A DNA stretch of 64,000 nt from Devosia sp. (GCF_017307495.1 NZ_JAFKHE010000028.1:1-64000), one strand, 5' to 3'; positions 42,801-51,675 are shown, counted from the stretch's first letter. The notes: generated from the letters alone by a model not told the origin. A program made the numbers and translations.

Positions 42801-43438
42801 TGGCCGCGGTCGCCGCTCCCACCGACACGCGCGAGCGGCTCTATCGTGGCCTGATGCGGCGCAACCGGATCGTGGCCGTGCTGCGCTGGGTGGTCCCGGC
42901 CGCGGGCGCCGCGGTGCTGGCGGTGGTGATCGGGGCGATGGCGCTCGACGCCCTCGCGCACCGCTTCGGCTTCGCCAACATCCGCATCGACCGCGACAAC
43001 CTCGTGGTCGAGACGCCGCAACTCACCTCGACCGGGCAGGACGGCACGGTGTTCTCGGTCACGGCCCAGTCGGCCCGGGTGTCGGTGACGCAGCGCGACA
43101 TCATCGACATGGCCGAGGCACGCCTCACCATGGCCCCCAGCAAGGGCGCGACGGTGACGGCGACGGCCGCGGCGGCGCAGTTCCAGACCTCCAACCAGCT
43201 CCTCAGCGTCCCGGGCACCACCCGCGTGCAGGGCACGGACGGGCTCGAGGGCACGGTGGACGGGATCTTCGCCGACCTGATGCAGTGGACGATGACGGCG
43301 AGCGGCAAGGTCCATCTCAGCATGCCGGACGGCGCGACGCTCGATGCCGGCGGCATGAGCTACGACCACAAGACCCGGCTCTACAGCTTCAAGGACGTGA
43401 CGGTGAACCTGACCATGACGCCGGGGGAAGGCAAGTGA
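42800..43438 (+). CDS. lptC: LPS export ABC transporter periplasmic protein LptC
   Basis: This bitopic inner-membrane protein of 212 residues has a TM helix (about 27-50) and a periplasmic beta-jellyroll (DNLVVETPQLTSTGQDGTVF, SVTAQSARVSV...). It receives LPS from LptBFG and passes it to LptA. The gene overlaps the RNase D-like gene by one base and lptA by four (GTGA). Confidence 0.92.
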   Translation: MAAVAAPTDTRERLYRGLMRRNRIVAVLRWVVPAAGAAVLAVVIGAMALDALAHRFGFANIRIDRDNLVVETPQLTSTGQDGTVFSVTAQSARVSVTQRDIIDMAEARLTMAPSKGATVTATAAAAQFQTSNQLLSVPGTTRVQGTDGLEGTVDGIFADLMQWTMTASGKVHLSMPDGATLDAGGMSYDHKTRLYSFKDVTVNLTMTPGEGK

Positions 43439-43887
43439 AGCACCGCCTCGCCCTCGCTCTCGCCCTGCTGCTGCTCGCCGCCCCGGTCGTCGCCGCCGAG
43501 CCGGTCAAGATCACGGCCGACAACTTCACCGTCGACCAGGGCAACAAGTCCGGCACGTTCACCGGCAGCGTCGTCATCACCCGCACCAACCTGACGATCT
43601 GGGCCAACAAGGTGGTGGTCACCTACGGCAAGGGCGGCGAGAGCGACATCGACACCATCACCGCCACCGGCGCGGTGCGGATCAAGACCCCGGCGCAGGA
43701 AGCCACCGGCGGCCGCGCCACGTTCGATCCACTGACCCAGATCCTCAAGCTCACCGAGAACGTCACCGTGCTCAACGCCCAGGGCAAGGTGAGCGGACCG
43801 GAACTCACCATCAACCTGGCCAGCCAAACCTCGACCTTCGAGGGCGGCAAGGGCGGGCGGGTCACCGGGGTGTTCACCCCGCAATGA
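43435..43887 (+). CDS. lptA: Lipopolysaccharide transport periplasmic protein LptA (GUG start)
   Basis: This 150-residue periplasmic bridge protein has a signal peptide (KHRLALALALLLLAAPVVAA, cleavage near 22) and an OstA-like beta-jellyroll (VKITADNFTVDQGNKSGTF, AKGKVSGPELTINL-like ending). It carries LPS between LptC and LptD. The start is the GTG at 43435 overlapping the lptC stop; a longer frame belongs to another gene. Its stop overlaps the lptB ATG by four bases. Confidence 0.92.
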   Translation: MKHRLALALALLLLAAPVVAAEPVKITADNFTVDQGNKSGTFTGSVVITRTNLTIWANKVVVTYGKGGESDIDTITATGAVRIKTPAQEATGGRATFDPLTQILKLTENVTVLNAQGKVSGPELTINLASQTSTFEGGKGGRVTGVFTPQ

Positions 43888-44645
43888 GCGCCGCCGCGGA
43901 CCCCTCAGGTACCCTCGACCAGAGCGGCTGGCTCGTGGCGCACGGGCTCAACAAGCGCTTCGGCAAGCGCACCGTGGTCGAGGACGTGAGTCTGGCGGTG
44001 CGGCGCGGCGAGGCGGTGGGCCTGCTCGGCCCGAACGGCGCCGGCAAGACCACGGTCTTCACCATGATCATGGGGCTGGTCAAGCCGGACAAGGGCCGCA
44101 TCCTGCTCGACGGGCGGCCGATCACCAACCTGCCGCTGTTCCAGCGCGGCCGGCTCGGCATCGGCTACCTGCCGCAGGAAAGCTCGATCTTCCGGGGCTT
44201 GAGCGTCGAGGGCAACATCCTTGCCGTGCTCGAGGGCCACGTCCCGCGCCGCGCCGCCCGCATCGAGCGGCTCAACCAGTTGCTCGACGAGTTCCACATC
44301 CGCCACATCGCCAGGTCCAATGCGATGGCGCTGTCGGGCGGCGAACGCCGCCGCGTCGAAATCGCCCGCGCCGTGGCCTCCGACCCGTTGTTCATCCTGC
44401 TCGACGAGCCCTTCGCCGGGGTCGATCCGATCGCGGTGGGCGAGGTGAAGACCCTGGTCCGGCACCTGACGCGGCGCGGCATCGGCGTGCTGATCACCGA
44501 TCACTCGGTGCGCGAGACGCTGTCGCTGGTCGATCGCGCCTACCTGATCCACGAGGGGCGCGTGATGATCCAGGGCAAGCCCGAGATGATCGCCGCCGAC
44601 CCCGAGGCGCGGCGGGTCTACCTGGGCGACACGTTCGACACGTGA
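43884..44645 (+). CDS. lptB: LPS export ABC transporter ATPase LptB
   Basis: This ATPase powers LPS extraction by LptFG. The 253 residues show Walker A GLLGPNGAGKTTVFTM (about 47-62), Q-loop GYLPQESSIFRGL, signature ALSGGERRRVEIARAV, Walker B LFILLDEPFAGVDPI and the H-loop TDHSVRETL. The start overlaps lptA (ATGA). It is followed by a palindromic element and the rpoN promoter. Confidence 0.97.
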   Translation: MSAAADPSGTLDQSGWLVAHGLNKRFGKRTVVEDVSLAVRRGEAVGLLGPNGAGKTTVFTMIMGLVKPDKGRILLDGRPITNLPLFQRGRLGIGYLPQESSIFRGLSVEGNILAVLEGHVPRRAARIERLNQLLDEFHIRHIARSNAMALSGGERRRVEIARAVASDPLFILLDEPFAGVDPIAVGEVKTLVRHLTRRGIGVLITDHSVRETLSLVDRAYLIHEGRVMIQGKPEMIAADPEARRVYLGDTFDT

Positions 44646-44650
44646 AATGC

Positions 44651-44744
44651 TCCCCTCCCCCTTGAGGGAGGGGTCGGGGGTGGGGTCCATCGGCGATCAC
44701 AGGAGCACCCCCTCCCTCGCTCCCTCCCCTCAAGGGGGAGGGAG
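44651..44744. repeat. Palindromic element, copy 2 (GGTCCATCGG core)
   Basis: Arms built from CTCCCCCTTGAGGGAGGGG and CCTCCCCTCAAGGGGGAGGG flank the core GGGGTCCATCGGCGATCAC. The core differs by one base from the copy at 12631-12728. It separates lptB from rpoN and is the second clear copy of this family in the window. Confidence 0.8.
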
Positions 44745-44774
44745 GCCCCCGCAACAAGCGAGACGCGCTGCAGC

Positions 44775-44790
44775 TTGGCACGCTTCTTGC
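44775..44790 (+). promoter_or_regulatory. Sigma-54 (-24/-12) promoter motif upstream of rpoN
   Basis: TTGGCACGCTTCTTGC matches the -24/-12 consensus TGGCACG-N4-TTGC, with the GG (44777-44778) and GC (44789-44790) pairs 12 bp apart as required. It lies 78 bp upstream of the rpoN start, so RpoN may control its own gene. A near-palindrome GTGACAG/CTGTTAC at 44826-44847 lies between. The motif is exact; the function is inferred. Confidence 0.65.
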
Positions 44791-44867
44791 CCTCCATCCT
44801 TGCCCAACCGGACCGAATGTGCATTGTGACAGCGGGAAGCCTGTTACGTGCCGCGGGAGTGTAGTGC

Positions 44868-46373
44868 ATGGCCTTGTCGCCACGGCTTGAGGTTCGCCAG
44901 GGCCAGAGCCTGACGCTCACGCCGCAATTGATGCAGTCGATCCGGCTGCTGCAGCTCAGCCACCTCGAACTCAATGCCTTCGTCGAAGCCGAACTGCTGC
45001 GCAACCCGCTGCTCGAGCGCGAGGACGCAGAGCCGGGCGAGACCGACACGGTCGAGCCAGCCGAGCGTCCGGTCGAACTCAACGCCGCCGAGGACACGGT
45101 CGACTTCTCCGAGCGCATCCAGTCGGCCGACTCGATCGCCGACGGCTACGACACTGCGGTCGAGAACGTCTTCCCAGAGCAGGACAGCACCGACCGGCGC
45201 GCCGATGCGCAGCCCTGGAGCGAACGCGGTGGCGGCGACGGCGAGCCGGCCGACATCGACCAGTTCGTCGCGGCGCGGCTCAGCCTCGGCGATCACCTTG
45301 CCGCGCAGGCCGGCCTCATCATCGCCGACCCGGCTGAGCGCCTGATCGCGCAGTTCCTGATCGACAGCCTGAACGAGGCAGGCTACCTCGCCGTCGAGCT
45401 CGATACCGTCGCCACACAACTCGGTGCGCCGCTGGAGTCGGTCGAAGCTGTGCTGGGAAAGCTGCAGACCCTCGACCCTGTCGGCGTATTCGCCCGCGAC
45501 GTGCGCGAATGCCTCGCTCTGCAACTGCGGGAGAAGGATCGGCTCGATCCGCTGATGCAGCGCCTGCTCGACCATCTGGAGCTAATCGCCGGGCACGACA
45601 TGGCCAGGCTGATGCGCGACGTCGGCGTCGACCGCGAGGATCTGGCCGACATGCTGGCCGAGTTGCGCCAGCTCGACCCCAAGCCCGGTCGCGCCTTCGA
45701 GTCCGGGCCGGTGGAGGCCGTGGTTCCGGATGTCTATGTCCGTCCGGGTCCCGGCGGCGAGTGGCAGATCGAGCTCAATTCCGACGTGCTGCCGCGCGTG
45801 CTCGTCAACCGCACCTACTATGCCTCGGTGACCAGGAAGACGCGCGATACGGCGGAAAAGACCTTCCTCACCGATTGCCTCGCCACTGCCAACTGGCTGG
45901 CCAAGAGCCTCGACCAGCGCGCCCAGACCATCCTCAAGGTCACCGCCGAGATCGTCAGGCAGCAGGACGGCTTCCTGCAGCACGGCATCACGCATCTGAG
46001 GCCGATGACGCTCAGGGCCGTCGCCGATGCCATCGAGATGCACGAGTCGACGGTGAGCCGCGTCACCTCGAACAAATACGTGTCGACGCCGCGCGGCCTG
46101 TTCGAGATGAAGTACTTCTTCACCACCGCGCTCGCCTCGTCGACCGGCGAGGGGGACCACTCGGCGGAAGCGGTGCGTTATCGCATCCGGCAACTGATCG
46201 AGGCCGAGCAGCCGGGCGACATCCTCTCGGACGACACGATCGCCGAGATGCTCCAGAAGGAAAAGGGCATCGAGGTGGCCCGCCGCACGGTCGCCAAGTA
46301 TCGCGAAGGCATGAACATCCCGAGTTCGGTCATCCGCCGGCGGCAGAAACGGGCCCTGGCGGCAGCGCGGTAA
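44868..46373 (+). CDS. rpoN: RNA polymerase sigma-54 factor
   Basis: This alternative sigma factor for -24/-12 promoters has 501 residues. The N-terminal activator-interacting region I includes QGQSLTLTPQLMQSIRLLQL (about 11-30), the acidic region II lies near 52-110, and the C-terminal RpoN box is ARRTVAKYREGMNIPSS (about 470-486) after the HTH MTLRAVADAIEMHESTVSRV. It is preceded by a sigma-54-type promoter and followed by hpf and ptsN, the usual nitrogen-PTS arrangement. Confidence 0.97.
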   Translation: MALSPRLEVRQGQSLTLTPQLMQSIRLLQLSHLELNAFVEAELLRNPLLEREDAEPGETDTVEPAERPVELNAAEDTVDFSERIQSADSIADGYDTAVENVFPEQDSTDRRADAQPWSERGGGDGEPADIDQFVAARLSLGDHLAAQAGLIIADPAERLIAQFLIDSLNEAGYLAVELDTVATQLGAPLESVEAVLGKLQTLDPVGVFARDVRECLALQLREKDRLDPLMQRLLDHLELIAGHDMARLMRDVGVDREDLADMLAELRQLDPKPGRAFESGPVEAVVPDVYVRPGPGGEWQIELNSDVLPRVLVNRTYYASVTRKTRDTAEKTFLTDCLATANWLAKSLDQRAQTILKVTAEIVRQQDGFLQHGITHLRPMTLRAVADAIEMHESTVSRVTSNKYVSTPRGLFEMKYFFTTALASSTGEGDHSAEAVRYRIRQLIEAEQPGDILSDDTIAEMLQKEKGIEVARRTVAKYREGMNIPSSVIRRRQKRALAAAR

Positions 46374-46579
46374 GCTGCCTGGCCGGCTCCTCCGCCGAAG
46401 CAGAAAAGATATGCCCTCTTCTCGCACCGGCTTTTGTCGCCGCACAATCCCCGCGACCCGATCCGCATTCGCCGCATTGCCCCCTGCGAGGGGGCGGGCT
46501 AGACTCCTGCTTGCCGGGGAGTTCACCTCTGGTGGTGGGCGGCTCCGGCCGGCTACCACCAATTCAAGAGAGGACTTCC

Positions 46580-47143
46580 ATGACTCTGCGTGTTTCAGGA
46601 AAGAACATGGATGTCGGCGACGCGCTTCGGGCCAAGGCACAGGGGCACTTCGACGCGGTCGTGAAGAAGTATTTCGACGGCAACTACAACGGCCACATGA
46701 CGCTCGAGCCGGAGGGCTCGGGGTTCAACGCGCAATGCCTCGTTCACCTCGACTCTGGCACGGTGCTGCAGTCGAACGCCTATGGCGGCGACGCCATCTC
46801 GGCCTACCAGCTGATGGTCGACGCGATCGAGAAGCGGCTGCGGCGCTATAACCGCAAGCTCAAGGCCCATCGCAAGCACAACGGCACGAACGAGGAGGCC
46901 CCGTCATACGTGCTCGCCGCCCCGGGCGACGAGGAGCTCGCCGAGGACTACTCCCCGCCGGTGATCGCCGAGACCACCTCGAGCCTGAGGCAGATGTCTG
47001 TGGGAGAAGCGGTCATGCAGCTTGATCTGACCCAGGCAGAAGTGGTCGTATTCCGGCATGCTGGACATGGTGGCCTGAATGTGGTCTACCGCCGCGCCGA
47101 CGGCAATATTGGCTGGATCGATCCTGCCCTCAAGCCGAACTAG
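46580..47143 (+). CDS. hpf: Ribosome hibernation promoting factor, long form
   Basis: This ribosome-associated protein has 187 residues. It has an N-terminal HPF/YfiA domain (MTLRVSGKNMDVGDALRAKA, FNAQCLVHLDSGTVLQSNAY) and a C-terminal domain of the long HPF type (MSVGEAVMQLDLTQAEVVVF). It dimerises 70S ribosomes into 100S in stationary phase. The ATG at 46580 has AGAGAGGA upstream; an in-frame open stretch extends back to 45509 through rpoN in another frame and is not coding. It lies in the rpoN-hpf-ptsN series. Confidence 0.95.
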   Translation: MTLRVSGKNMDVGDALRAKAQGHFDAVVKKYFDGNYNGHMTLEPEGSGFNAQCLVHLDSGTVLQSNAYGGDAISAYQLMVDAIEKRLRRYNRKLKAHRKHNGTNEEAPSYVLAAPGDEELAEDYSPPVIAETTSSLRQMSVGEAVMQLDLTQAEVVVFRHAGHGGLNVVYRRADGNIGWIDPALKPN

Positions 47144-47191
47144 GGCTCCCAGAGAGCGTGTCCTCTCCGCTTCCACGATAGGAACTTCTTG

Positions 47192-47659
47192 ATGGAATTG
47201 GCTGATATCCTCTCCGAGGAGGCCGTGATTGTTTGCTCGGGCATCAAGACCAAGTCCGAGGTCCTGCACAAGCTCTCCGAATGCGCTGCCAGGGTCACCG
47301 GACAGAGTGTAGCGACCATCTTCGAAGCGGTGAATGCGCGCGAGCAACTGGGGTCGACCGGCCTCGGCAACGGCATCGCCATTCCGCACGGCAAGTTCGC
47401 CGGTCTGGATTCGGTGTCGGCCGTGTTCGCCAGGCTGACCACGCCGATCGACTTCGAGGCGGTCGACGACCAGCCGGTCGACCTGGTCATGATGCTGCTC
47501 GCCCCCCTGGGGGCGGGCGCCGACCACCTGAAGGCCCTGGCCCGGGTGGCGCGCCTGCTGCGCACCGATGCGGTCGTGGCACGCCTGCGCGCGGCCGAGG
47601 ACGCCGCAGAACTGTACGCGATCCTGACCCAGCCGCTCACCCAGACGCAGGCCGCCTGA
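47192..47659 (+). CDS. ptsN: PTS IIA-like nitrogen regulatory protein
   Basis: This EIIA-Ntr protein of 155 residues has the phosphorylated His in GNGIAIPHGKFAG (about 66) and the usual flanking segments LGSTGLG and LLAPLGAGADHLKAL. It links nitrogen and potassium control to carbon status through phosphorylation by EI-Ntr and NPr. A TTG at 47189 is directly before the ATG; I use the ATG at 47192. It lies 48 bp after hpf and ends the rpoN unit, followed by a REP element. Confidence 0.95.
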   Translation: MELADILSEEAVIVCSGIKTKSEVLHKLSECAARVTGQSVATIFEAVNAREQLGSTGLGNGIAIPHGKFAGLDSVSAVFARLTTPIDFEAVDDQPVDLVMMLLAPLGAGADHLKALARVARLLRTDAVVARLRAAEDAAELYAILTQPLTQTQAA

Positions 47660-47703
47660 GAGCCCGCAGACGGCCTCGGCTGCAGCCACCACCGACCTCT
47701 TGG

Positions 47704-47777
47704 CCCCGCGATAGCGGGAATCTCTGTCTTGGGAGGCCCCGTAAACGGGGTTTCCCGCTTTCGCGGGAATGGCCCGG
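47704..47777. repeat. REP/BIME-like element, divergent copy
   Basis: Contains CCCGCTTTCGCGGGAATGG on one side and GCGATAGCGGGAATCTCTGTCTT on the other. It is related to the three better-preserved copies at 49550, 52600 and 54391 but with a changed middle (GGAGGCCCCGTAAACGGGG). It lies between ptsN and DUF1150. Confidence 0.7.
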
Positions 47778-47815
47778 TGCTGAACTCCGTCGCTCAGCGA
47801 TGGAGGATCAAGCCG

Positions 47816-48088
47816 TCAGTGCAGGGTGACGATGCCGAAGGACTTGTCGCTCAGCCACTCTGCGACGGCCTCTTCGCTATCGCCGACCATCAGCGGCGAG
47901 CCATCGGCCGAGACCACGATGTGGAAATCGGTCTCCTCGTCGAAATCGGCGCCGGGCAGGATCGGCCCCATCTCCGCGCCCTTGACGTGCTTGACATAGA
48001 CCACCGCGTTGCCGCCGAGCGCCATGAACTGGGCTTCGGTCAGGTTCCGCAGGGGATTGTCGAAAGGCTGTTCTCTGTTCTCTTGCAT
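47816..48088 (-). CDS. DUF1150-family protein
   Basis: This 90-residue protein has the DUF1150 signature LTEAQFMALGGNAVVYVKHV followed by GPILPGADFDEETDFHIVVS and SPLMVGDSEEAVAEWL. Its function is unknown. In alphaproteobacteria the family is regularly encoded directly after an Hsp20 small heat shock gene, as here (15 bp after the stop of the upstream gene), so it may work with it. Confidence 0.88.
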   Translation of the reverse strand: MQENREQPFDNPLRNLTEAQFMALGGNAVVYVKHVKGAEMGPILPGADFDEETDFHIVVSADGSPLMVGDSEEAVAEWLSDKSFGIVTLH

Positions 48089-48103
48089 CTCATGTTCCCC
48101 TTT

Positions 48104-48523
48104 CTAGGCAGAACGTATCTCGATCCGACGGGCAATCTTTTCGGCCTTTGGACGAACAACTGAGATCACCAGCATCCCGTTCCTCAGTTCGGCGTCCTGG
48201 ACCACCATGCCGTCGGCGAGCAGGAAGTTCCTTTGAAACTGCCGCGCGGCGATGCCGCGATGCAGGTATTCGCGTGTCGCGTCGTCCTTCTGCCGGCCGC
48301 GCACCAGCAACTGGTTGTCTTCCACCGTGACGTCGAGGTCGCTCTCGGCGAACCCGGCGACGGCGATGGAAATGACGAAGCTCTCCGCGCCCTCCCGCTC
48401 GAGCGTGCGCTCGATGTTGTAGGGCGGATAGCCGTCGGCGGCCTTGCTCAAGCGGTCGATGCGTTCCTCGAAGGCATCGAAACCAAGCAGGAAGGGCGCC
48501 GAAAACATGGAGACGCGCGACAT
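48104..48523 (-). CDS. Small heat shock protein, Hsp20 family
   Basis: This 139-residue ATP-independent holdase has an alpha-crystallin domain (PYNIERTLEREGAESFVISI, about 32-51, DLDVTVEDNQLLVRGRQ, ending HRGIAARQFQRNFLLADGMV and the IEIRSA tail). The frame opens at a TTG (48541), but the ATG at 48523 has AAGGA 7 nt upstream and is the start. It is followed by the DUF1150 gene. Heat-shock control is likely but no promoter or ROSE element was identified. Confidence 0.93.
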   Translation of the reverse strand: MSRVSMFSAPFLLGFDAFEERIDRLSKAADGYPPYNIERTLEREGAESFVISIAVAGFAESDLDVTVEDNQLLVRGRQKDDATREYLHRGIAARQFQRNFLLADGMVVQDAELRNGMLVISVVRPKAEKIARRIEIRSA

Positions 48524-48650
48524 CCGATCGTCCTTGTTCAAAGCAACGGTTCGTGAAGCGGCCCGAGTTTCAGTGGCACCGTTTCATGCTCGTGATATGG
48601 GTCCGGCACGGGGCCGGATCAAGTCCGGCGGGGGGTAGGAGAACCAGGAC

Positions 48651-49517
48651 TTGGAGCAACAGACGGTGGCGGTGGTGATCCCCGCCTACAAGGCCGAGCG
48701 GTTTATCGGCGAGGCGGTGAAATCGGTCCTGGCGCAGAGCTTTCCGGACTGGCAGATCTGGATCATCGCCGATGACGGCACCGACTACGAGGCGCTGCTG
48801 GGCCGGGCCGGCCTCAGCGATCCACGCTTCCACTTCCTCTCGACCGGCCGGGTCGCTGCCGGCGCCTCGCGCGCCCGCAACCTCGCACTCGACCGGATCG
48901 AGACGCCCTACGCCGCCATCCTCGATGCCGATGACCGACTGAAGCCGAACAAGCTGGAACTGGCGATCGCGGCGCTTGCCGAAGCGCCGATCGTCTCGAG
49001 CGCGCTCGACGTGATGGACGAGCGCTACCGGCGGCTGCGACTGGTGGGCGACGGTCCGGACCGCCGCCTGGCGCCGGGGAGCTACAAGTTCACCAACCTG
49101 TCGATGGATTCGATGATCGTCTGGGACCGGCGCCGGTGCGATGCCCGCTACGACCCCGACCTTTCCAACATGACCGATCTCGAACTGTTGATGCAGTTGT
49201 GGCGTACCGCCGGGGTCGTGCATCACCTGGGCACGCCGCAGCACGACTACGTCAAGATCGCCAGTTCGATGAGCAATAGCGAAGGTGTCACCGCCAGGAT
49301 GATCGCGTCCAAGACCACCCTGCTCGAGCGGCTGCAGGGCGGGCACTACAGCTTCGCCGCCCCCGACGCCGCCGAGGGCCTGATCGCCTTCCTCGAGTTG
49401 TCGCTGGCCGCCGAGGCCGCTTATCCGGCCGCGCTTCAGGAAAAGCCCGGCCTGTTGTTCGAGGACCATCTCGAGCCGATGCTCAGGGCCCATGAGGCGC
49501 GGGTAAAGGGGGACTAG
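48651..49517 (+). CDS. Family 2 glycosyltransferase (UUG start)
   Basis: This 288-residue GT-A enzyme has VAVVIPAYKAERFIGEAVKS (about 6-25), the metal-binding region AAILDADDRLKP (D-x-D), and the FLST...AGASRARNLALDRIET segment. A substrate sugar cannot be told. The start is TTG at 48651 with AGGAGA upstream; no in-frame ATG lies nearby that would keep the VIPAYK strand. The gene stands alone before a REP element. Confidence 0.88.
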   Translation: MEQQTVAVVIPAYKAERFIGEAVKSVLAQSFPDWQIWIIADDGTDYEALLGRAGLSDPRFHFLSTGRVAAGASRARNLALDRIETPYAAILDADDRLKPNKLELAIAALAEAPIVSSALDVMDERYRRLRLVGDGPDRRLAPGSYKFTNLSMDSMIVWDRRRCDARYDPDLSNMTDLELLMQLWRTAGVVHHLGTPQHDYVKIASSMSNSEGVTARMIASKTTLLERLQGGHYSFAAPDAAEGLIAFLELSLAAEAAYPAALQEKPGLLFEDHLEPMLRAHEARVKGD

Positions 49518-49549
49518 CGGACTGCACCGGCGGCCGCCGTAACGCACAG

Positions 49550-49630
49550 AGTCATTCCCGCGAAAGCGGGAACCTCTGTTTTCGGCGCGTGCGGCCAACG
49601 GAGATCCCCGCTTTCGCGGGGATGACCCGG
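49550..49630. repeat. REP/BIME-like element, copy A
   Basis: Palindromes ATTCCCGCGAAAGCGGGAA and GATCCCCGCTTTCGCGGGGAT face each other around the middle CCTCTGTTTTCGGCGCG...CGGAGATC. The same middle occurs in inverted orientation at 52600-52683. It lies between the glycosyltransferase and rbsK genes, which converge. Confidence 0.85.
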
Positions 49631-49667
49631 GTGTGGTCCGAAAACAAGCTTCTCCCCATCCGGCCGT

Positions 49668-50564
49668 TCAGCCCCGCAGCGCCTTCTCTACATCCGCCGC
49701 ATAGGGCACCGAGGGCTGCGCGCCAGGCTTCAGCACGGCAAGGCTAGCGGCCACCGCAGCGCGGCGCATGGCGGGCTCGAGGGCGAGGCCCTGGTCGAGG
49801 CCGGCGGCAAGGTAGCCGCAGAAGGTGTCGCCGGCGCCCACCGTATCGACCGGCTCCACCCGCATGGCCGGCACGCTGAAGCTTCCGGCCGGGGTGGCGG
49901 CGCGGGCGCCGTCGGCCCCCAGGGTGACGATCACGGTCTGGTTCTGCGAGCGGGCCCAGTCAGTCATGGCGGCGTCGAGCCGGTCGAGTCCGGCGCCGGT
50001 CAGCAGTTCGAACTCGGTCTCGTTGGCGATGACGATCGAGGCCTGCTCGGCCACCGCCCTGGTCGTCGTGAGGAAGGGGGCGGTGTTGAGGATCGAGACC
50101 ACGCCCTGCGCCTTGGCCAGTTCAAGCGCCCGTTCGGTCGCCGCCTGCGGAATCTCCTGCTGCAGCATCAGCACCGAGCCGATGCCGAGCCCGGCGAGCG
50201 CCGCATCGGCATCGGCCGGGCCCATCGTGCCGTTGGCGCCGGGCAGGATGGCGATGACGTTCTCGCCCGCGTCGTCGACGAAGATCATGGCGATGCCGGT
50301 CGGGCCCTCGACCGTGCGCACATGCGATAGATCGACCCCATCGCCGCGTAGAAGTTTCAAGGCTTCTGCTGCAAAAGCATCGGAACCTGCCGCTGCGAAC
50401 ATACGGACTTCCACCCCGGCCCGACGCGCCGCCAGGGCCTGGTTGGCGCCCTTGCCCCCGGCCGCCATCGAGAACTGGTGCCCCGGCACGGTCTCGCCGG
50501 GCTTGGGAATGCGGCTCACGGTGCCGATCAGGTCGAGATTGGTGGAGCCGAGAACCGTAATCAT
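49668..50564 (-). CDS. rbsK: Ribokinase
   Basis: This PfkB-family sugar kinase phosphorylates D-ribose at O5. The 298 residues have MITVLGSTNLDLIGTVSRIP, the PfkB signature 1 GGKGANQALAARRAG (about 37-51) and the catalytic Asp in DTVGAGDTFCGYLAAG (about 240-255). It is the last of four overlapping minus-strand genes; no ribose transporter is adjacent. Related PfkB substrates such as deoxyribose are possible. Confidence 0.92.
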   Translation of the reverse strand: MITVLGSTNLDLIGTVSRIPKPGETVPGHQFSMAAGGKGANQALAARRAGVEVRMFAAAGSDAFAAEALKLLRGDGVDLSHVRTVEGPTGIAMIFVDDAGENVIAILPGANGTMGPADADAALAGLGIGSVLMLQQEIPQAATERALELAKAQGVVSILNTAPFLTTTRAVAEQASIVIANETEFELLTGAGLDRLDAAMTDWARSQNQTVIVTLGADGARAATPAGSFSVPAMRVEPVDTVGAGDTFCGYLAAGLDQGLALEPAMRRAAVAASLAVLKPGAQPSVPYAADVEKALRG

Positions 50565-51079
50565 TCGAGGACCTTGGGTATGGTGTTCCAGTTGCGCATG
50601 GTGGCAACCGCCCCCTTCTCCAACTGCCGGTCGAACTTGTCCAGCCCCGGCCCATGCCGCCCGTCCGGCTGGCGCCAGCCGACGAGGAAGAGGTCGCGGG
50701 CATCGACCCGCACGATGTCATAGTCGCCGGTGGCGCCGGTGAATTTCGTGTTGTTCGACAATGGCTTATCGAACATCATCACGTAGCGATGGAACGGCCC
50801 CTCGTCGGGATAGGCGGCGAACGGAGTGGAGGCAAGCATGGCTTCTATCTCGTCGCCGGTGCGGATCAGCGCCTGGCTGGACCAGCCCCAGCGCCTCGCG
50901 ATCGCCGCCTCGAGCTCGGCCTTGGGCTCATGGCCGCACTCGAAGCGCACGTTGCCGCTGGCGAGGATGGTCTTGACGCCGCTATAGCCCAGCTCTTCGC
51001 AAAGCGCCTTGAGCTCGGCCATCTTCATCTGGCGCTTGCCGACATTGACGGCCCGCAGGAAAGCGACCCAGACGGTCAT
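50561..51079 (-). CDS. DUF1697-family protein
   Basis: This 172-residue protein starts WVAFLRAVNVGKRQMKMAEL and has LGYSGVKTILASGNVRFEC and the C-terminal TMRNWNTIPKVLE, all usual for DUF1697. Its function is unknown. It overlaps rbsK and ydeI-like gene by 4 bp each (ATGA), so the operon is translationally coupled. Confidence 0.9.
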   Translation of the reverse strand: MTVWVAFLRAVNVGKRQMKMAELKALCEELGYSGVKTILASGNVRFECGHEPKAELEAAIARRWGWSSQALIRTGDEIEAMLASTPFAAYPDEGPFHRYVMMFDKPLSNNTKFTGATGDYDIVRVDARDLFLVGWRQPDGRHGPGLDKFDRQLEKGAVATMRNWNTIPKVLE

Positions 51080-51675
51080 TTGGCCTTCTGGGGATAGATC
51101 GTCTCCCCCGCCTTCAGCATGTCGACGAAGGTCCTGATCTTCTTCTCGCGCCCGGCGGGGGTCTTGAGGTTGTGAATACGGAAGGCGAGCGCGAAGCGGT
51201 TCTGCTCGGTCAGCTTGCCCAGCATTTCTTTCGCTGCCGGCTCGGCGTCGATCGCCGCCTGCAGGTCGTCGGGGATCTTCAGGTCCTTGCCGCTGCCATA
51301 AGCCTTGTCCCAGCGGCCATCAGCCTTGGCGGCAGCGACATGGGCGCGACCGTGGTCGGTCATCAGCCCCGCCTGTTCGAGCCGGGCGACATTGTCGACG
51401 TTGATCTTGCTCCACACGCTCTTGCGTCCACGCGGCGTGTAGCGCTGCAGGAAGCTCCTCTCGTCGTGGCCCTTGCGGATTGCGTCAATCCAGCCCCAGC
51501 ACAGGACGGCGTCGATCGCCTCCTTGGCATTGATCGACTTGAGGCCCGAGCCGGCCTTGTGCATCTTGATCCAGACCTCGTCGGCCTTGTCGTGGTTGGC
51601 CGCCAGCCAGTCGTAGAACGCCCGAAAGTCTTCGAACTCGCGCACATTGTCGTGGTTGACGACGAACGGCGCCAT
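51076..51675 (-). CDS. YdeI/OmpD-associated family protein
   Basis: This 199-residue protein carries the YdeI/OmdA pattern: FRAFYDWLAANHDKADEVWI near the start, LCWGWIDAIRKGHDERSFLQ in the middle, PDDLQAAIDAEP and a C-terminal NLKTPAGREKKIRTFVDML. Family members have been linked to bacteriocin or antibiotic tolerance, but the mechanism is unknown. It overlaps the nat stop by one base and the DUF1697 start by four. Confidence 0.88.
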   Translation of the reverse strand: MAPFVVNHDNVREFEDFRAFYDWLAANHDKADEVWIKMHKAGSGLKSINAKEAIDAVLCWGWIDAIRKGHDERSFLQRYTPRGRKSVWSKINVDNVARLEQAGLMTDHGRAHVAAAKADGRWDKAYGSGKDLKIPDDLQAAIDAEPAAKEMLGKLTEQNRFALAFRIHNLKTPAGREKKIRTFVDMLKAGETIYPQKAK

